Assembly: GCF_900091955.1 (NCBI RefSeq) | Contig: NZ_FMDF01000205.1 | Span: 1-55,719 of the forward strand | Direction: 5' to 3' | Length of the DNA stretch: 55,719 nt | Source of the DNA: Streptomyces sp. Ncost-T10-10d | Lineage (GTDB): Bacteria; Actinomycetota; Actinomycetes; Streptomycetales; Streptomycetaceae | Shown here: one piece after another, positions 18,413 through 27,397 of the stretch | Numbering within the stretch: the stretch's first letter is position 1 | Layout: each line of letters opens with the position of its first letter | The notes under the pieces: generated by a model | Databases searched by the model: none | Told to the model about the DNA's origin: nothing | The model's input: only the letters and a program-made list of their open reading frames with translations | Translations under genes and position numbers: made by a program

Positions 18413-19686
18413 TCAGGCCGCCGACATCAGCGCTCGGACCAGAAGCGGGGCCACCTGTTCGATCTGCCAGCGCCGTGCGCCGTATCCGGTGAGCGCGGAC
18501 TCGATCGTGTCCGCGGTCGGATTCTTCGGCGGCTCCCAGCACACCCGGCGCACCGTGTCCGGGGTGATCAGGTTTTCCTGCGGCATGTGGAGCCGCTCGG
18601 CGAGCTCCGCCACCGCGGCGCGGGCGGCCGAGAGCCGGGCCGCTGCCGCCGGGTCCTTGTCCGCCCAGGCGCGGGGCGGCGGCGGGCCGGCAAGGGTCTG
18701 GCCGGGCTGGGGGAGCTCGGCGTCCGGCAGCGCCTTGGCGCGGTCGATGGCCGCCTGCCACTGCTCGAGCTGACGCCGCCCCATGCGGTGGCCGAACCCG
18801 GGCAGCGCGGTCAGCGCATGCGTGTTCGGCGGGAGCGCGAGCGCCGCCTCGACGATCGCGGCGTCACCCAGCACCTTGCCGGGGGAGATGTCCCGGCGCC
18901 GGGCGACCTGGTCACGGACGGTCCACAGCTCCCGGACCACCGCCATCTGACGGCGGCGGCGGACCTTGTGCATGCCGGAGGTCCGGCGCCACGGGTCCTT
19001 GCGCGGGGGAGCGGGCGGCGCCGAGGCGATCGCGTCGAACTCCTCCTGCGCCCACTCCAGCTTGCCCTGCCGGTCGAGCTCGTCCTCCAGGGCGTTGCGC
19101 AGATCGATCAGCAGCTCGACATCGAGCGCCGCATAGCGCAGCCAGGGGTCGGGCAGCGGACGGGTTGACCAGTCGACGGCGGAGTGGCCCTTCTCCAGTG
19201 AGTACCCGAGCACGCTCTCGACCATGGCGCCGAGGCCGACCCGCGGGAAGCCGGCCAGCCGTCCGGCCAGCTCGGTGTCGAAGAGCCCGGTGGGAGTCAT
19301 CCCTATTTCGCGCAGACAGGGCAGATCCTGGGTGGCGGCGTGCAGGATCCACTCGCTGCCGCTCAGGGCGTTGCCGAGCCCCGACAGATCGGGGCAGCCG
19401 ACAGGGTCGATCAGTGCGCTGCCCGCGCCGTCGCGACGGAGCTGCACGAGGTAGGCGCGCTGGCCGTAGCGGTAGCCGGAGGCGCGCTCGGCATCGACGG
19501 CCACCGGACCGCTGCCCGCGGCGAAGGCGGCGATCACCCGGGCGAGGGCGTCGTCGGATGCCACCACCGGGGGAATGCCCTCTCGAGGTTCGAGCAAGGG
19601 GATCGGCGCCGGGGCGACGTCGTCCGGGGGGCGCCCCCGGTGGTTCGCAGTGAACTGTCTTCTGCGGTCTCTTGGGCGTCGGTCAC
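18413..19686 (-). CDS. rnd: Ribonuclease D-type 3'-5' exonuclease, with an apparent -1 frameshift near the N-terminus
   Basis: The protein would be about 424 residues: a DEDDy exonuclease domain followed by HRDC-type helices. Acidic motifs are PVAVDAERASG (DxE), LHAATQDLPCL and the YAALDVELL motif with Tyr and Asp. It trims the 3' ends of structured RNAs. The best N-terminus is GTG at 19686 (VTDAQETAEDSSLRTTGGAP). That frame breaks at a run of six G (19626-19631, six C in the coding strand) and continues one frame over as PDDVAPAPIPLLEPREG. One extra C would join them. As read, translation could only start from a TTG at 19693 in the downstream frame. The gene is otherwise intact, so the lost base is either a real mutation or a homopolymer read error. 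Confidence 0.88.
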
Positions 19687-19710
19687 GTGTCAAGGGTATC
19701 TGTGTATGTA

Positions 19711-19748
19711 CGGCGCCCGTCGACGGAACGTTCCGTCGACGGGCGCCG
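19711..19748. terminator. 38-bp perfect palindrome, probable whiI terminator
   Basis: CGGCGCCCGTCGACGGAAC (19711-19729) is followed with no spacer by its exact reverse complement (19730-19748). It lies 51 bases beyond the whiI stop and 24 bases before the rnd start codon. It can form a very stable hairpin in RNA and should end whiI transcription. Confidence 0.65.
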
Positions 19749-19799
19749 ATGAATGCAATCCAGCCGGTGCGGCCGGTGTGTACGTGCCGGGGTGCGGGG

Positions 19800-20462
19800 T
19801 CAGTGGATGATGCCCGTTCGCAGGGCGACGGCGACCATTCCTGCGCGGTCTCCGGTGCCGAGCTTGCGGGCGATTCGGGCGAGGTGGCTCTTGACGGTCA
19901 GGGCGGACAGGCCCATGGAGACGCCGATGGCCTTGTTGGACTGGCCTTCGGCGACCAGCCGGAGGACCTCGACCTCGCGGCCGGACAGTTCGCGGTAGCC
20001 GCCCGGGTGGCTCGGGGTGCCGGGGGGCCGGCGGTGCATACGGGCGGCAGTGGCGCCGATGGGAGCGACGCCGGGACGGGTGGGGTGGCCGATATTGGTT
20101 CGTGTGCCGGTGACGACGTAGCCCTTCACGCCGCCCGCGAGGGCGTTGCGTACGGCGCCGATGTCATCGGCGGCGGAAAGGGCGAGGCCGTTCGGCCAGC
20201 CGGCGGCTCGGGTCTCGGACAACAGGGTCAGCCCGGAACCGTCGGGCAGATGGACGTCGGCTACGCAGATGTCGCGTGGATTGCCGACGCGGGGACGGGC
20301 CTCCGCGATGGACGACGCCTCGATGACGTCACGTACTCCGAGTGCCCACAGATGGCGGGTGACGGTGGAACGGACGCGCGGGTCGGCCACGACGACCATG
20401 GCCGTCGGCTTGTTCGGGCGGTAGGCGACCAGGCTTGCGGGCTGCTCTAGGAGAACGGACAC
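19800..20462 (-). CDS. whiI: Atypical NarL/FixJ-type response regulator WhiI (sporulation regulator)
   Basis: A 220-residue protein. The receiver domain (about 20-135) has the central Asp in CVADVHLPDGSG (Asp69). It has only one residue of the usual acidic pair (VVVADPRV, Asp27) and a Thr where the conserved Lys after GYVV should be (GVKGYVVTGT). The phosphorylation pocket is thus incomplete. A LuxR-type HTH follows (LSGREVEVLRLVAEG, then KAIGVSMGLSALTVKSHLAR). This is the arrangement known for Streptomyces WhiI, needed for late sporulation and able to pair with BldM. The GTG start at 20462 has AGGAGG 6 bases upstream. A sigma-WhiG-type promoter lies at 20541-20568, and a 38-bp palindrome terminates the gene. 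There is no adjacent kinase. Confidence 0.93.
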   Translation of the reverse strand: MSVLLEQPASLVAYRPNKPTAMVVVADPRVRSTVTRHLWALGVRDVIEASSIAEARPRVGNPRDICVADVHLPDGSGLTLLSETRAAGWPNGLALSAADDIGAVRNALAGGVKGYVVTGTRTNIGHPTRPGVAPIGATAARMHRRPPGTPSHPGGYRELSGREVEVLRLVAEGQSNKAIGVSMGLSALTVKSHLARIARKLGTGDRAGMVAVALRTGIIH

Positions 20463-20540
20463 CAGGCCTCCTGGGGAGTGGCGGGACGGGCCGGCTCGGG
20501 GATGAAGCCGGGGCGAACCGTGCTTGAAGGGTCATTGACC

Positions 20541-20568
20541 TCTTCGGCAGCAGACCCGTCCTCCTTTA
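20541..20568 (-). promoter_or_regulatory. Candidate sigma-WhiG promoter of whiI
   Basis: On the minus strand TAAA (20568-20565), 16 bases, then GCCGAAGA (20548-20541) closely matches the sigma-WhiG (FliA-like) consensus TAAA-N15-16-GCCGATAA, with six of eight matches in the -10 element. The distance to the whiI GTG is about 80 bases. In S. coelicolor whiI is known to depend on sigma-WhiG, which supports the call. Confidence 0.75.
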
Positions 20569-20713
20569 GAGGAAGATCACTATTTGGTGAGTAACAATTC
20601 GGGCAAATCGGACATGCGATCGATTGTACGAAAAGAATGCCGGTGACATTGCGATGGTTGTGACGCAGTGTTACCGGCAAGGGGGAAGCGTTCGGGGCGG
20701 ATTCAGGACAGGT

Positions 20714-21373
20714 TCAGGGAACCTGCGGGCCGCGCCGCTGGGGGAGCGTCACCACCGCGGCATCGGCGGGGCCGGATGGTGGCAGGCCCGCGATCTGGCA
20801 CAGCAGATCGCCCCACGCCATCAGATGCGCCGCCGTGTCCGGCACCCCGCCTCGGCCCTCGCGCGGTGTCCACGAGGCTCGGATCTCGATCTGCGTCGCC
20901 GGGCGTCGTGTGGCCAGCGCACCGAAGTAGTGCGACCCCGCCCGGGTCACCGTGCCGCCCGCCTCCCCGTACGACAGACCGCGCGCCTCCAGCGCACCGG
21001 TCAGCCATGACCAGCACACCTCCGGCAACAGCGGATCGGAGGCCATCTCCGGCTCGAGTTCGGCCCGTACCAGCGTCACCAGGCGGAATGTTCCGTGCCA
21101 GGCGTCGTGCCCGGCCGGATCGTGGAGCAGTACGAGGCGGCCGTCGGCGAGATCGTCCTCGCCCTCCACGACCGCGGCCTCCAGGGCGTACGCGTACGGA
21201 GCGAGCCGCTTGGGCGGCCGCGTCGGCTCCACTTCCAGCTCGGGACGCAGCCGCGCCGAGCGCAGCGCGTCCACTGCCGAACGGAACGCGGGCGGGACGG
21301 AACCACCCTCCGCGCTGTCCTTGCTGTCAGCGCCATCGGTTTGATCGGAGAACTGTCCCTGAGCCGGAGCCAT
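20714..21373 (-). CDS. DUF3000 family protein
   Basis: A 219-residue soluble protein without signal peptide or membrane segment. It contains the actinobacterial DUF3000 core, for example RLVLLHDPAGHDAWHGTFRL, PEVCWSWLTGALEARGL and IEIRASWTPREGRGGVPDTA, ending MAWGDLLCQIAGLPPSGPAD. No catalytic motif is known. The ATG at 21373 is chosen because the frame upstream is not conserved. It is divergent from hemE with 91 bases between start codons, so the two may share a control region. Conservation next to hemE and whiI is typical of Streptomyces, but I cannot state a function. Confidence 0.85.
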   Translation of the reverse strand: MAPAQGQFSDQTDGADSKDSAEGGSVPPAFRSAVDALRSARLRPELEVEPTRPPKRLAPYAYALEAAVVEGEDDLADGRLVLLHDPAGHDAWHGTFRLVTLVRAELEPEMASDPLLPEVCWSWLTGALEARGLSYGEAGGTVTRAGSHYFGALATRRPATQIEIRASWTPREGRGGVPDTAAHLMAWGDLLCQIAGLPPSGPADAAVVTLPQRRGPQVP

Positions 21374-21464
21374 GCGGGGAAGAGTAGGCGGAACCGGAGC
21401 CTCGCGCAGGGAGGGACACCCGGGCGGGCACGGCTGCTTGCGGCTTCGTGCGAAGATTCTGTGT

Positions 21465-22538
21465 GTGAGTGCCAACGACCGCCCCACGGGCCAGCAGACG
21501 AAGACATCCGCCACCCATGGGTCGGCGTTCCTGAAGGCGTGCCGCCGCGAACCCGTGCCGCACACGCCGGTCTGGTTCATGCGTCAGGCAGGGCGCTCGC
21601 TGCCGGAGTACCTGAAGGTGCGCGAGGGCATCCCGATGCTCGACTCCTGCACGATGCCGGAGCTGGTCGCGGAGATCACGATGCAGCCCGTCCGCCGCCA
21701 CAAGGTCGACGCCGCGATCTACTACAGCGACATCGTCGTACCGCTCAAGGCCATCGGGATCGATCTCGACATCAAGCCCGGCGTCGGCCCGGTCATCGCC
21801 GATCCGATCCGCACCCGCGCCGATCTGGCCCGGCTTCGCGACCTCACGCCCGAGGACGTCAGCTACGTCACCGAGGCCATCGGCCTGCTCACCGCCGAAC
21901 TGGGCTCCACCCCGCTCATCGGCTTCGCGGGCGCGCCCTTCACGCTCGCGAGCTACCTCGTGGAGGGCGGCCCGTCCCGCAACCACGAGCACACCAAGGC
22001 CCTGATGTACGGCGACCCGCAGCTCTGGGCGGATCTGCTCGACCGGCTCGCCGAGATCACTGGCGCCTTCCTCAAGGTCCAGATCGAGGCCGGCGCCTCG
22101 GCCGTCCAGCTCTTCGACTCCTGGGTGGGCGCGCTGGCCCCCGCCGACTACCGGCGTTCGGTGCTCCCCGCCTCGGCGAAGGTCTTCGAGGCCGTCGCCC
22201 CGTACGGGGTCCCACGTATCCACTTCGGTGTCGGCACCGGCGAACTCCTCGGCCTGATGGGCGAGGCGGGCGCGGATGTCGTCGGCGTCGACTGGCGGGT
22301 TCCCCTGGACGAGGCCGCGCGCCGCGTCGGCCCCGGCAAGGCGCTCCAGGGCAACCTGGACCCCGCGGTGCTGTTCGCGCCGACGGCGACGGTGGAGGAG
22401 AAGACCCAGGAGGTGCTGGACGCGGCCGCAGGTCTCGAGGGCCATGTCTTCAACCTGGGCCACGGTGTCATGCCGTCGATGGACCCGGACGCGCTCACGC
22501 GGCTCGTGGAGTACGTGCACGAACGGACCGCGCGCTGA
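21465..22538 (+). CDS. hemE: Uroporphyrinogen decarboxylase
   Basis: A 357-residue protein of normal length. It removes four carboxyl groups from uroporphyrinogen III to give coproporphyrinogen III in the cytoplasm. Signature 1 PVWFMRQAGRSLPEY with its substrate-binding Arg, the Asp in YYSDIVVPLKAIG, signature 2 IGFAGAPFTLASYLVEGG, and LGHGVMPSMDPD near the C-terminus are all visible. The GTG at 21465 (VSANDRPTGQQ) gives the family N-terminus. It is preceded by GTGTGT rather than a clear Shine-Dalgarno site, so the mRNA may be leaderless. Together with cgoX and hemQ downstream it forms a haem cluster. Confidence 0.96.
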   Translation: MSANDRPTGQQTKTSATHGSAFLKACRREPVPHTPVWFMRQAGRSLPEYLKVREGIPMLDSCTMPELVAEITMQPVRRHKVDAAIYYSDIVVPLKAIGIDLDIKPGVGPVIADPIRTRADLARLRDLTPEDVSYVTEAIGLLTAELGSTPLIGFAGAPFTLASYLVEGGPSRNHEHTKALMYGDPQLWADLLDRLAEITGAFLKVQIEAGASAVQLFDSWVGALAPADYRRSVLPASAKVFEAVAPYGVPRIHFGVGTGELLGLMGEAGADVVGVDWRVPLDEAARRVGPGKALQGNLDPAVLFAPTATVEEKTQEVLDAAAGLEGHVFNLGHGVMPSMDPDALTRLVEYVHERTAR

Positions 22539-22552
22539 GCGGGAGAGGACAC

Positions 22553-22580
22553 CGGGCACCGCGCGCTCAGGCGGTGCCCG
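22553..22580. terminator. Bidirectional terminator between hemE and the flavoprotein gene
   Basis: A 10-bp stem pairs CGGGCACCGC (22553-22562) with GCGGTGCCCG (22571-22580) around an 8-base loop. It sits between two converging genes and overlaps the last codons of the leftward gene. Confidence 0.6.
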
Positions 22581-23955
22581 CCCTCCGCAGTGCCGTCACC
22601 GCCTTGCGGGCCGCCACCAGGACGGGGTCCCAGACCGGTGAGAACGGCGGGGCGTAGCCCAGGTCCAGGGCGGTCATCTGGTCCACCGTCATCCCGGCCG
22701 TGAGTGCCACGGCCGCGATGTCCACGCGCTTGGCCGCCCCCTCCCGGCCCACGATCTGCACACCGAGGAGCCGCCCTGTGCGGTACTCCGCGAGCATCTT
22801 CACCGTCATGGGCTGCGCCCCCGGGTAGTAGCCCGCCCGGCCCGTCGACTCGATCGTCGCCGTGACGAACCGCAGGCCCACCGCGCGGGCGTCCTTCTCC
22901 CGCAGCCCGGTGCGGGCGATCTCCAGATTGCACACCTTGCTCACCGCGGTGCCCACCACCCCCGGGAACGTCCCGTAGCCACCGCCCGCATTGGCCCCGA
23001 TGATCTGGCCGTGCTTGTTGGCATGAGTGCCCAGCGCGATATGCCGGGTACGGCCCGCCACCAGGTCGAGGACCTCGACGCAGTCGCCGCCCGCGTAGAT
23101 GCTGTCATGCCCGACGACCCGCATCGACAGATCGGTGAGCAGGCCGCCGTGCGGGCCCAGCGGGAGGCCGGCGGCCCGCGCCAGCGTCGTCTCCGGCTCC
23201 ACGCCGATGCCGAGCACCACCACGTCCGCCGGGTAGGAGGTGTCGCCCGCGGCGACGGCGCGGACCCGGCCGTCCGGGCCGGTGTGGATCGCGGTGACCT
23301 CGGCCCGGTTGACCGTGGTGATGCCCAGGCCGTCCATCGCGTCATGGACCAGCCGCCCCATGTCGGGGTCGAGCGTCGCCATCGGCTGCTCGCCGCGGTT
23401 GAGCACGGTCACCTCGAAGCCGTGCTTCAGCATCGCCTCCGCCATCTCGACGCCGATGTAGCCCGCCCCGACGACGACCGCCCGCCTGCGCCCCGGCGCC
23501 ACCCGGTCCAGCGACTCCAGCAGCGCCTGCCCGTCGTCCAGCGTCTGCACCCCGTGCACCCCGGGCGCGTCCATGCCGGGCAGCGCCGGACGCACCGGCC
23601 GGGCCCCCGTCGCGATCACCAGCTTGTCGAAGCCCGTCCAGTACGTCTCACCGGCCTCCCGGTCCAGGGCCCGCACCCGCTGCCCGGACACATCGATCTC
23701 CGTGATCTCTGTGCGCATCCGCAGGTCGATGTCGCGGGCCCGGTGTTCCTGCGGCGTACGGGCGATGAGGTCGTCCCGCTCCGCGACGTCGCCACCGACC
23801 CAGTACGGGATGCCGCAGGCGGAGTACGAGCTGAAATGGCCCCGCTCGAAGGCGATGATGCTCAGCTCGTCGGGGCCCTTGAGCCTGCGGGCCTGTGACG
23901 CGGCGGACATGCCCGCCGCGTCACCGCCGATGACCACCAGTCGCTCCGCCGTCAT
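22567..23955 (-). CDS. FAD-dependent pyridine nucleotide-disulfide oxidoreductase, CoA-disulfide reductase / NADH oxidase type
   Basis: A 462-residue flavoprotein. It has an FAD motif RLVVIGGDAAGMSAASQARR, a single redox Cys at 47 in SYSACGIPYWVGG, a second NAD(P) Rossmann motif AVVVGAGYIGVEMAEAM, an FAD-ribityl motif SIYAGGDC and a C-terminal dimerisation domain. The lone Cys, rather than a CxxxxC pair, is the mark of the CoA-disulfide reductase, NADH oxidase and NADH peroxidase group. Substrate choice inside this group cannot be read here. Actinobacteria use mycothiol, but CoA-type enzymes also occur. The ATG at 23955 follows GAAGGGACC. It lies 37 bases after the DUF4349 gene on the same strand and may be co-transcribed with it. 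Confidence 0.88.
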   Translation of the reverse strand: MTAERLVVIGGDAAGMSAASQARRLKGPDELSIIAFERGHFSSYSACGIPYWVGGDVAERDDLIARTPQEHRARDIDLRMRTEITEIDVSGQRVRALDREAGETYWTGFDKLVIATGARPVRPALPGMDAPGVHGVQTLDDGQALLESLDRVAPGRRRAVVVGAGYIGVEMAEAMLKHGFEVTVLNRGEQPMATLDPDMGRLVHDAMDGLGITTVNRAEVTAIHTGPDGRVRAVAAGDTSYPADVVVLGIGVEPETTLARAAGLPLGPHGGLLTDLSMRVVGHDSIYAGGDCVEVLDLVAGRTRHIALGTHANKHGQIIGANAGGGYGTFPGVVGTAVSKVCNLEIARTGLREKDARAVGLRFVTATIESTGRAGYYPGAQPMTVKMLAEYRTGRLLGVQIVGREGAAKRVDIAAVALTAGMTVDQMTALDLGYAPPFSPVWDPVLVAARKAVTALRRAGTA

Positions 23956-23992
23956 GCCTGGTCCCTTCGACACCGAGTCCGAAGGGACCACG

Positions 23993-24970
23993 CTACGACG
24001 CCGGGGGCGTGGACGAGGACTCGGACCGCTCGGGCGCCCGCGGCGCGCGGCGTCCGGGCAGGCGGCCCTGGAGCAGCCGCCACAGCAGCAGGAGTACGGC
24101 GGCCGTGGCCAGGAACGGGGCCGCGGCCCCCACCGCCATCGCGAGCCACCGCAGCATCGTGACGAACGCGTGCCAGCCGCCGCCGAGCGCGTCCAGGAAA
24201 CCGGGGTCGTCATCGCCGTCCTTCGCCATCGTCTCCGGCTCGGAGAGGTCGAGCGTGATCGTGGCGAGCGTGGTGCGGTCCTTCAGCGACTCCTGCTGGG
24301 CGAGCAGCGACTCCAAGGAGGCCTGACGACTGCTCAGTTCACCTTCCAGTGCGACCACATCGGTGAGCTTCTCGGCCCGGTCCATCAGCTTGCGCACCCG
24401 CGCCACACTCGCCCGCTGGGTGGCGATCCGGCTCGCCACGTCGACCACCTGGTCGGTGACGTCCTTTGCGGACGACGTGCGCGACAACAGCTTCCCGGCG
24501 CCCGCGAGATCCCGCAGCACCGCGTCGTACTCGCTCTGTGGAACACGCAGCACGATATGTGACATTTCATGCGTGTCGTCGACCCGTTCCGTCTCCTCGC
24601 GGGCCACCAGACCTCCCGAACCCTCCGCGACCGAGCGGGCGGCCGCGGCGGCCTTCGGCACGCTCTTCACCTCCACCGAGAGCGTGGCGGTGCGGATGAC
24701 ATGGGTGCCGGCGGGCAGGGCGTCGGGCTTCTTCTCCGCCGACGAACCGCCGGTCTCCTGCGGATCCTGTGCCGTCTTTCCGGCCGCGGCGTCCGCAGCG
24801 CCCCGCTCGTCCGCGGAGATCGCCTTCTTGCTGTCCCCGGAACTCGCGTCGCTCGCAGTGTCGCCGGCGCCGCAGCCGCTCAGTGCGAGGAGGCCGGCCA
24901 GCAGTCCGGCGGCCAGGATCGTGCGCGAACGACGGACGGCTGAACGGCCGGGATGCCGGTCTGTCTGCAT
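23993..24970 (-). CDS. DUF4349 lipoprotein
   Basis: A 325-residue protein with an N-terminal lipoprotein signal: basic start, hydrophobic stretch and lipobox LSGC (Cys33). The mature part has a disordered Ser/Ala/Asp region, then the DUF4349 domain from about residue 85 (VIRTATLSVEVKSVPKAAAA, SHIVLRVPQSEYDAVLRDL, and a coiled-coil KLTDVVALEGELSSRQASLE). A C-terminal membrane helix (about 268-300) and a basic tail follow. This layout gives a surface-anchored coiled-coil protein with both lipid and helix anchors. Its function is unknown; it may have a structural or sensing role in the envelope. It is upstream of the flavoprotein gene on the same strand and divergent from cgoX. Confidence 0.85.
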   Translation of the reverse strand: MQTDRHPGRSAVRRSRTILAAGLLAGLLALSGCGAGDTASDASSGDSKKAISADERGAADAAAGKTAQDPQETGGSSAEKKPDALPAGTHVIRTATLSVEVKSVPKAAAAARSVAEGSGGLVAREETERVDDTHEMSHIVLRVPQSEYDAVLRDLAGAGKLLSRTSSAKDVTDQVVDVASRIATQRASVARVRKLMDRAEKLTDVVALEGELSSRQASLESLLAQQESLKDRTTLATITLDLSEPETMAKDGDDDPGFLDALGGGWHAFVTMLRWLAMAVGAAAPFLATAAVLLLLWRLLQGRLPGRRAPRAPERSESSSTPPAS

Positions 24971-25097
24971 AACTGCTCCCCCGAGGTGGGTGGTTGATGA
25001 TGCCGGTTCGACGTGCCGAGCGGTGGTGCGGGTTGCCCGATACCGGTTTCGAAGCGGTCACGTTCAGGACTCGGAAGAGGTTTGAGAGAGTGGAGGC

Positions 25098-26585
25098 ATG
25101 CAGCGTTCAATAAACCGCGCGGACACAGATACGGGTCATGTCGTCGTCATCGGCGGTGGCATCGCCGGTCTCGCCGCCGCCCACCGGCTCCTCGGGGCGG
25201 GGCTGCGGGTCACCCTCCTGGAGGCCACCGAACGGCTCGGTGGCAAACTCATGACCGGTGACATCGCGGGTACCCGGGTCGACCTGGGCGCCGAGTCGAT
25301 GCTCGCCCGGCGCCCCGAAGCGGTCGCCCTGGCGCGCGCCGTCGGGCTCGGTGACCGCCTCCAGCCACCCGCCACCGCCGCCGCATCGGTCTGGACGCGC
25401 GACGCCCTGCGGCCCATGCCCAAGGGGCATGTGATGGGTGTACCCGGCGACCCGGCGGCGCTCAGCGGGGTGCTCTCCCCGGAGGGCCTCGCGCGCATCG
25501 CGCAGGAACGCGACCTCACCCCGACCCCTGTCGGCGACGATGTCGCGGTCGGCGCGTACGTCGCCGACCGGCTGGGCCGCGAGGTCGTCGACCGGCTCGT
25601 GGAACCGCTGCTCGGCGGCGTGTACGCGGGCGATGCCTACCGGATCTCGATGCGCGCGGCCGTACCGCAGCTCTTCGAGGTGGTGAGGGAGGGCGGCTCG
25701 CTGCTCGACGGTGTCCGGCGCATCCAGGAGCGGGCCGCGGCCCGGCAGCAGACCGGACCGGTCTTCCAGGGCATCGACGGCGGCATCGGCACCCTGCCGA
25801 ACGCGGTCGCCGACGCCGTACGCGCGGCGGGCGGGGAGATCCTGACCGCCATCCCCGTCCTCGGTCTGACCCGCGCCACCGACGGCTGGGACGTCCGCAC
25901 GGACACCCGGGTGATCACCGCCGACGGCATCGTGCTCGCCGCCCCGGCCTGGTCCGCCTCCACGCTGCTCGCCGCCGAGTCCCCGGCCGCCTCCGCCGAG
26001 CTCGCCGGTGTCGAGTACGCGTCGATGGCGCTCGTCACCATGGCGTTCCGCCGCTCCGACGTGGCCGGCACCGGCGCACTCGACGGACGCTCCGGCTTCC
26101 TCGTGCCGCCGGTCGACGGCCGCACCATCAAGGCATCCACCTTCTCCACCCACAAGTGGAACTGGGTCGCCGACTCCGCCCCCGACCTCTTCGTCCTGCG
26201 CACCTCCGTCGGCCGGTACGGCGAGGAGGACCACCTGCATCGCGAGGACAGCGAGCTGGTCGACGTATCGCTGCATGACCTCGCCGAGGCGACCGGACTG
26301 GCCGCGAAGCCCGTGGACACCGAGGTCACCCGGTGGATCGGTGGACTGCCCCAGTACCCCGTGGGCCACCTCTCCCGGGTCGCCCGGATCCGTGACGAGG
26401 TCGCCAAGCTGCCCGGCCTGCGGGTCTGCGGAGCGGTCTACGACGGGGTCGGCATCCCGGCGTGCATCGCGAGCGCCCACCGTGCCGCCGACGAGATCGC
26501 CCGCGACCTCGCCGGCGGGTCCGGGGAAGAGATCATCGCCACGTCGACCCTGGTTCAGGGCACACGGAGCGAGGCGGGACAATAG
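25098..26585 (+). CDS. cgoX: Coproporphyrinogen III / protoporphyrinogen oxidase (HemY-type)
   Basis: A 495-residue FAD enzyme. The N-terminal dinucleotide-binding motif VVVIGGGIAGLAAAHRLL is followed by TLLEATERLGGKL and the RVDLGAESMLARRPEA substrate region. The C-terminal RVCGAVYDGVGIPACIASAH closes the FAD site. In actinobacteria this oxygen-dependent enzyme oxidises coproporphyrinogen III to coproporphyrin III within the coproporphyrin-dependent haem route. The company of hemQ four bases downstream supports that over the classical protoporphyrin role. An ATG start at 25098 gives 13 residues before the FAD motif. Haem and this flavoprotein act at the inner membrane face. Confidence 0.94.
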   Translation: MQRSINRADTDTGHVVVIGGGIAGLAAAHRLLGAGLRVTLLEATERLGGKLMTGDIAGTRVDLGAESMLARRPEAVALARAVGLGDRLQPPATAAASVWTRDALRPMPKGHVMGVPGDPAALSGVLSPEGLARIAQERDLTPTPVGDDVAVGAYVADRLGREVVDRLVEPLLGGVYAGDAYRISMRAAVPQLFEVVREGGSLLDGVRRIQERAAARQQTGPVFQGIDGGIGTLPNAVADAVRAAGGEILTAIPVLGLTRATDGWDVRTDTRVITADGIVLAAPAWSASTLLAAESPAASAELAGVEYASMALVTMAFRRSDVAGTGALDGRSGFLVPPVDGRTIKASTFSTHKWNWVADSAPDLFVLRTSVGRYGEEDHLHREDSELVDVSLHDLAEATGLAAKPVDTEVTRWIGGLPQYPVGHLSRVARIRDEVAKLPGLRVCGAVYDGVGIPACIASAHRAADEIARDLAGGSGEEIIATSTLVQGTRSEAGQ

Positions 26586-26589
26586 CCGT

Positions 26590-27303
26590 ATGAGTGCGCC
26601 TGAGAAGATCCCCAACGCCGGTAAGAAGGCCAAGGACCTCAACGAGGTCATCCGCTACACGCTGTGGTCCGTCTTCAAGCTGCGCGATGTCCTGCCCGCG
26701 GACCGTGCCGGTTACGCCGACGAGGTCCAGGAGCTGTTCGACCAGCTCGCGGCGAAGGACATCACCGTCCGCGGCACCTACGACCTCTCCGGTCTGCGTG
26801 CCGACGCCGACGTCATGATCTGGTGGCACGCCGAGACCGCGGACGAACTGCAGGAGGCGTTCAACCTCTTCCGGCGCACCAAGCTGGGCCTGGCGCTGGA
26901 GCCGGTCTGGTCGAACATGGCGTTGCACCGCCCCGCCGAGTTCAACAAGTCGCACATCCCGGCGTTCCTGGCCGACGAGACGCCGCGCAACTACATCAGC
27001 GTCTACCCCTTCGTCCGCTCCTACGACTGGTACCTGCTGCCGGACGAGGACCGTCGCCGGATGCTCGCGGACCACGGCAAGATGGCCCGTGGCTACCCCG
27101 ACGTCCGGGCCAACACCGTCGCCTCCTTCTCGCTCGGCGACTACGAGTGGATCCTCGCCTTCGAGGCCGACGAGCTGCACCGCATCGTCGACCTCATGCG
27201 CCACCTGCGGGCCTCCGAGGCGCGGATGCACGTCCGCGAGGAGGTTCCGTTCTACACGGGGCGCAGGAAGTCGGTTGCAGACCTGGTGGCCGGACTCGCG
27301 TAG
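26590..27303 (+). CDS. hemQ: Coproheme decarboxylase HemQ (ChdC)
   Basis: A 237-residue member of the chlorite-dismutase-like family. It converts coproheme to haem b with peroxide. Counting residues, Tyr139 (YISVYPFVRS), His122 (NKSHIPAF) and His162 (MLADHGKM) align by a constant offset of four with the catalytic Tyr135, His118 and proximal His158 reported for the Corynebacterium diphtheriae enzyme, so all key residues are present. The ATG follows the cgoX stop by four bases, implying translational coupling. The gene ends with a strong hairpin (27340-27375). This gene confirms the coproporphyrin-dependent pathway; ferrochelatase lies outside the window. Confidence 0.95.
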   Translation: MSAPEKIPNAGKKAKDLNEVIRYTLWSVFKLRDVLPADRAGYADEVQELFDQLAAKDITVRGTYDLSGLRADADVMIWWHAETADELQEAFNLFRRTKLGLALEPVWSNMALHRPAEFNKSHIPAFLADETPRNYISVYPFVRSYDWYLLPDEDRRRMLADHGKMARGYPDVRANTVASFSLGDYEWILAFEADELHRIVDLMRHLRASEARMHVREEVPFYTGRRKSVADLVAGLA

Positions 27304-27339
27304 CGAGCGGGCTCCGACCACCCCAACCCGGAAGATCAG

Positions 27340-27375
27340 ACGACGGGCACCGGCGCGTTCCGCGCTGCCCGTCGT
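27340..27375. terminator. Hairpin terminator after hemQ
   Basis: ACGACGGGCA (27340-27349) pairs with TGCCCGTCGT (27366-27375), with extra pairing inside the loop. It lies 37 bases past the hemQ stop. Confidence 0.7.
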
Positions 27376-27397
27376 TCCAGCGACACCGGGTTCGGCT

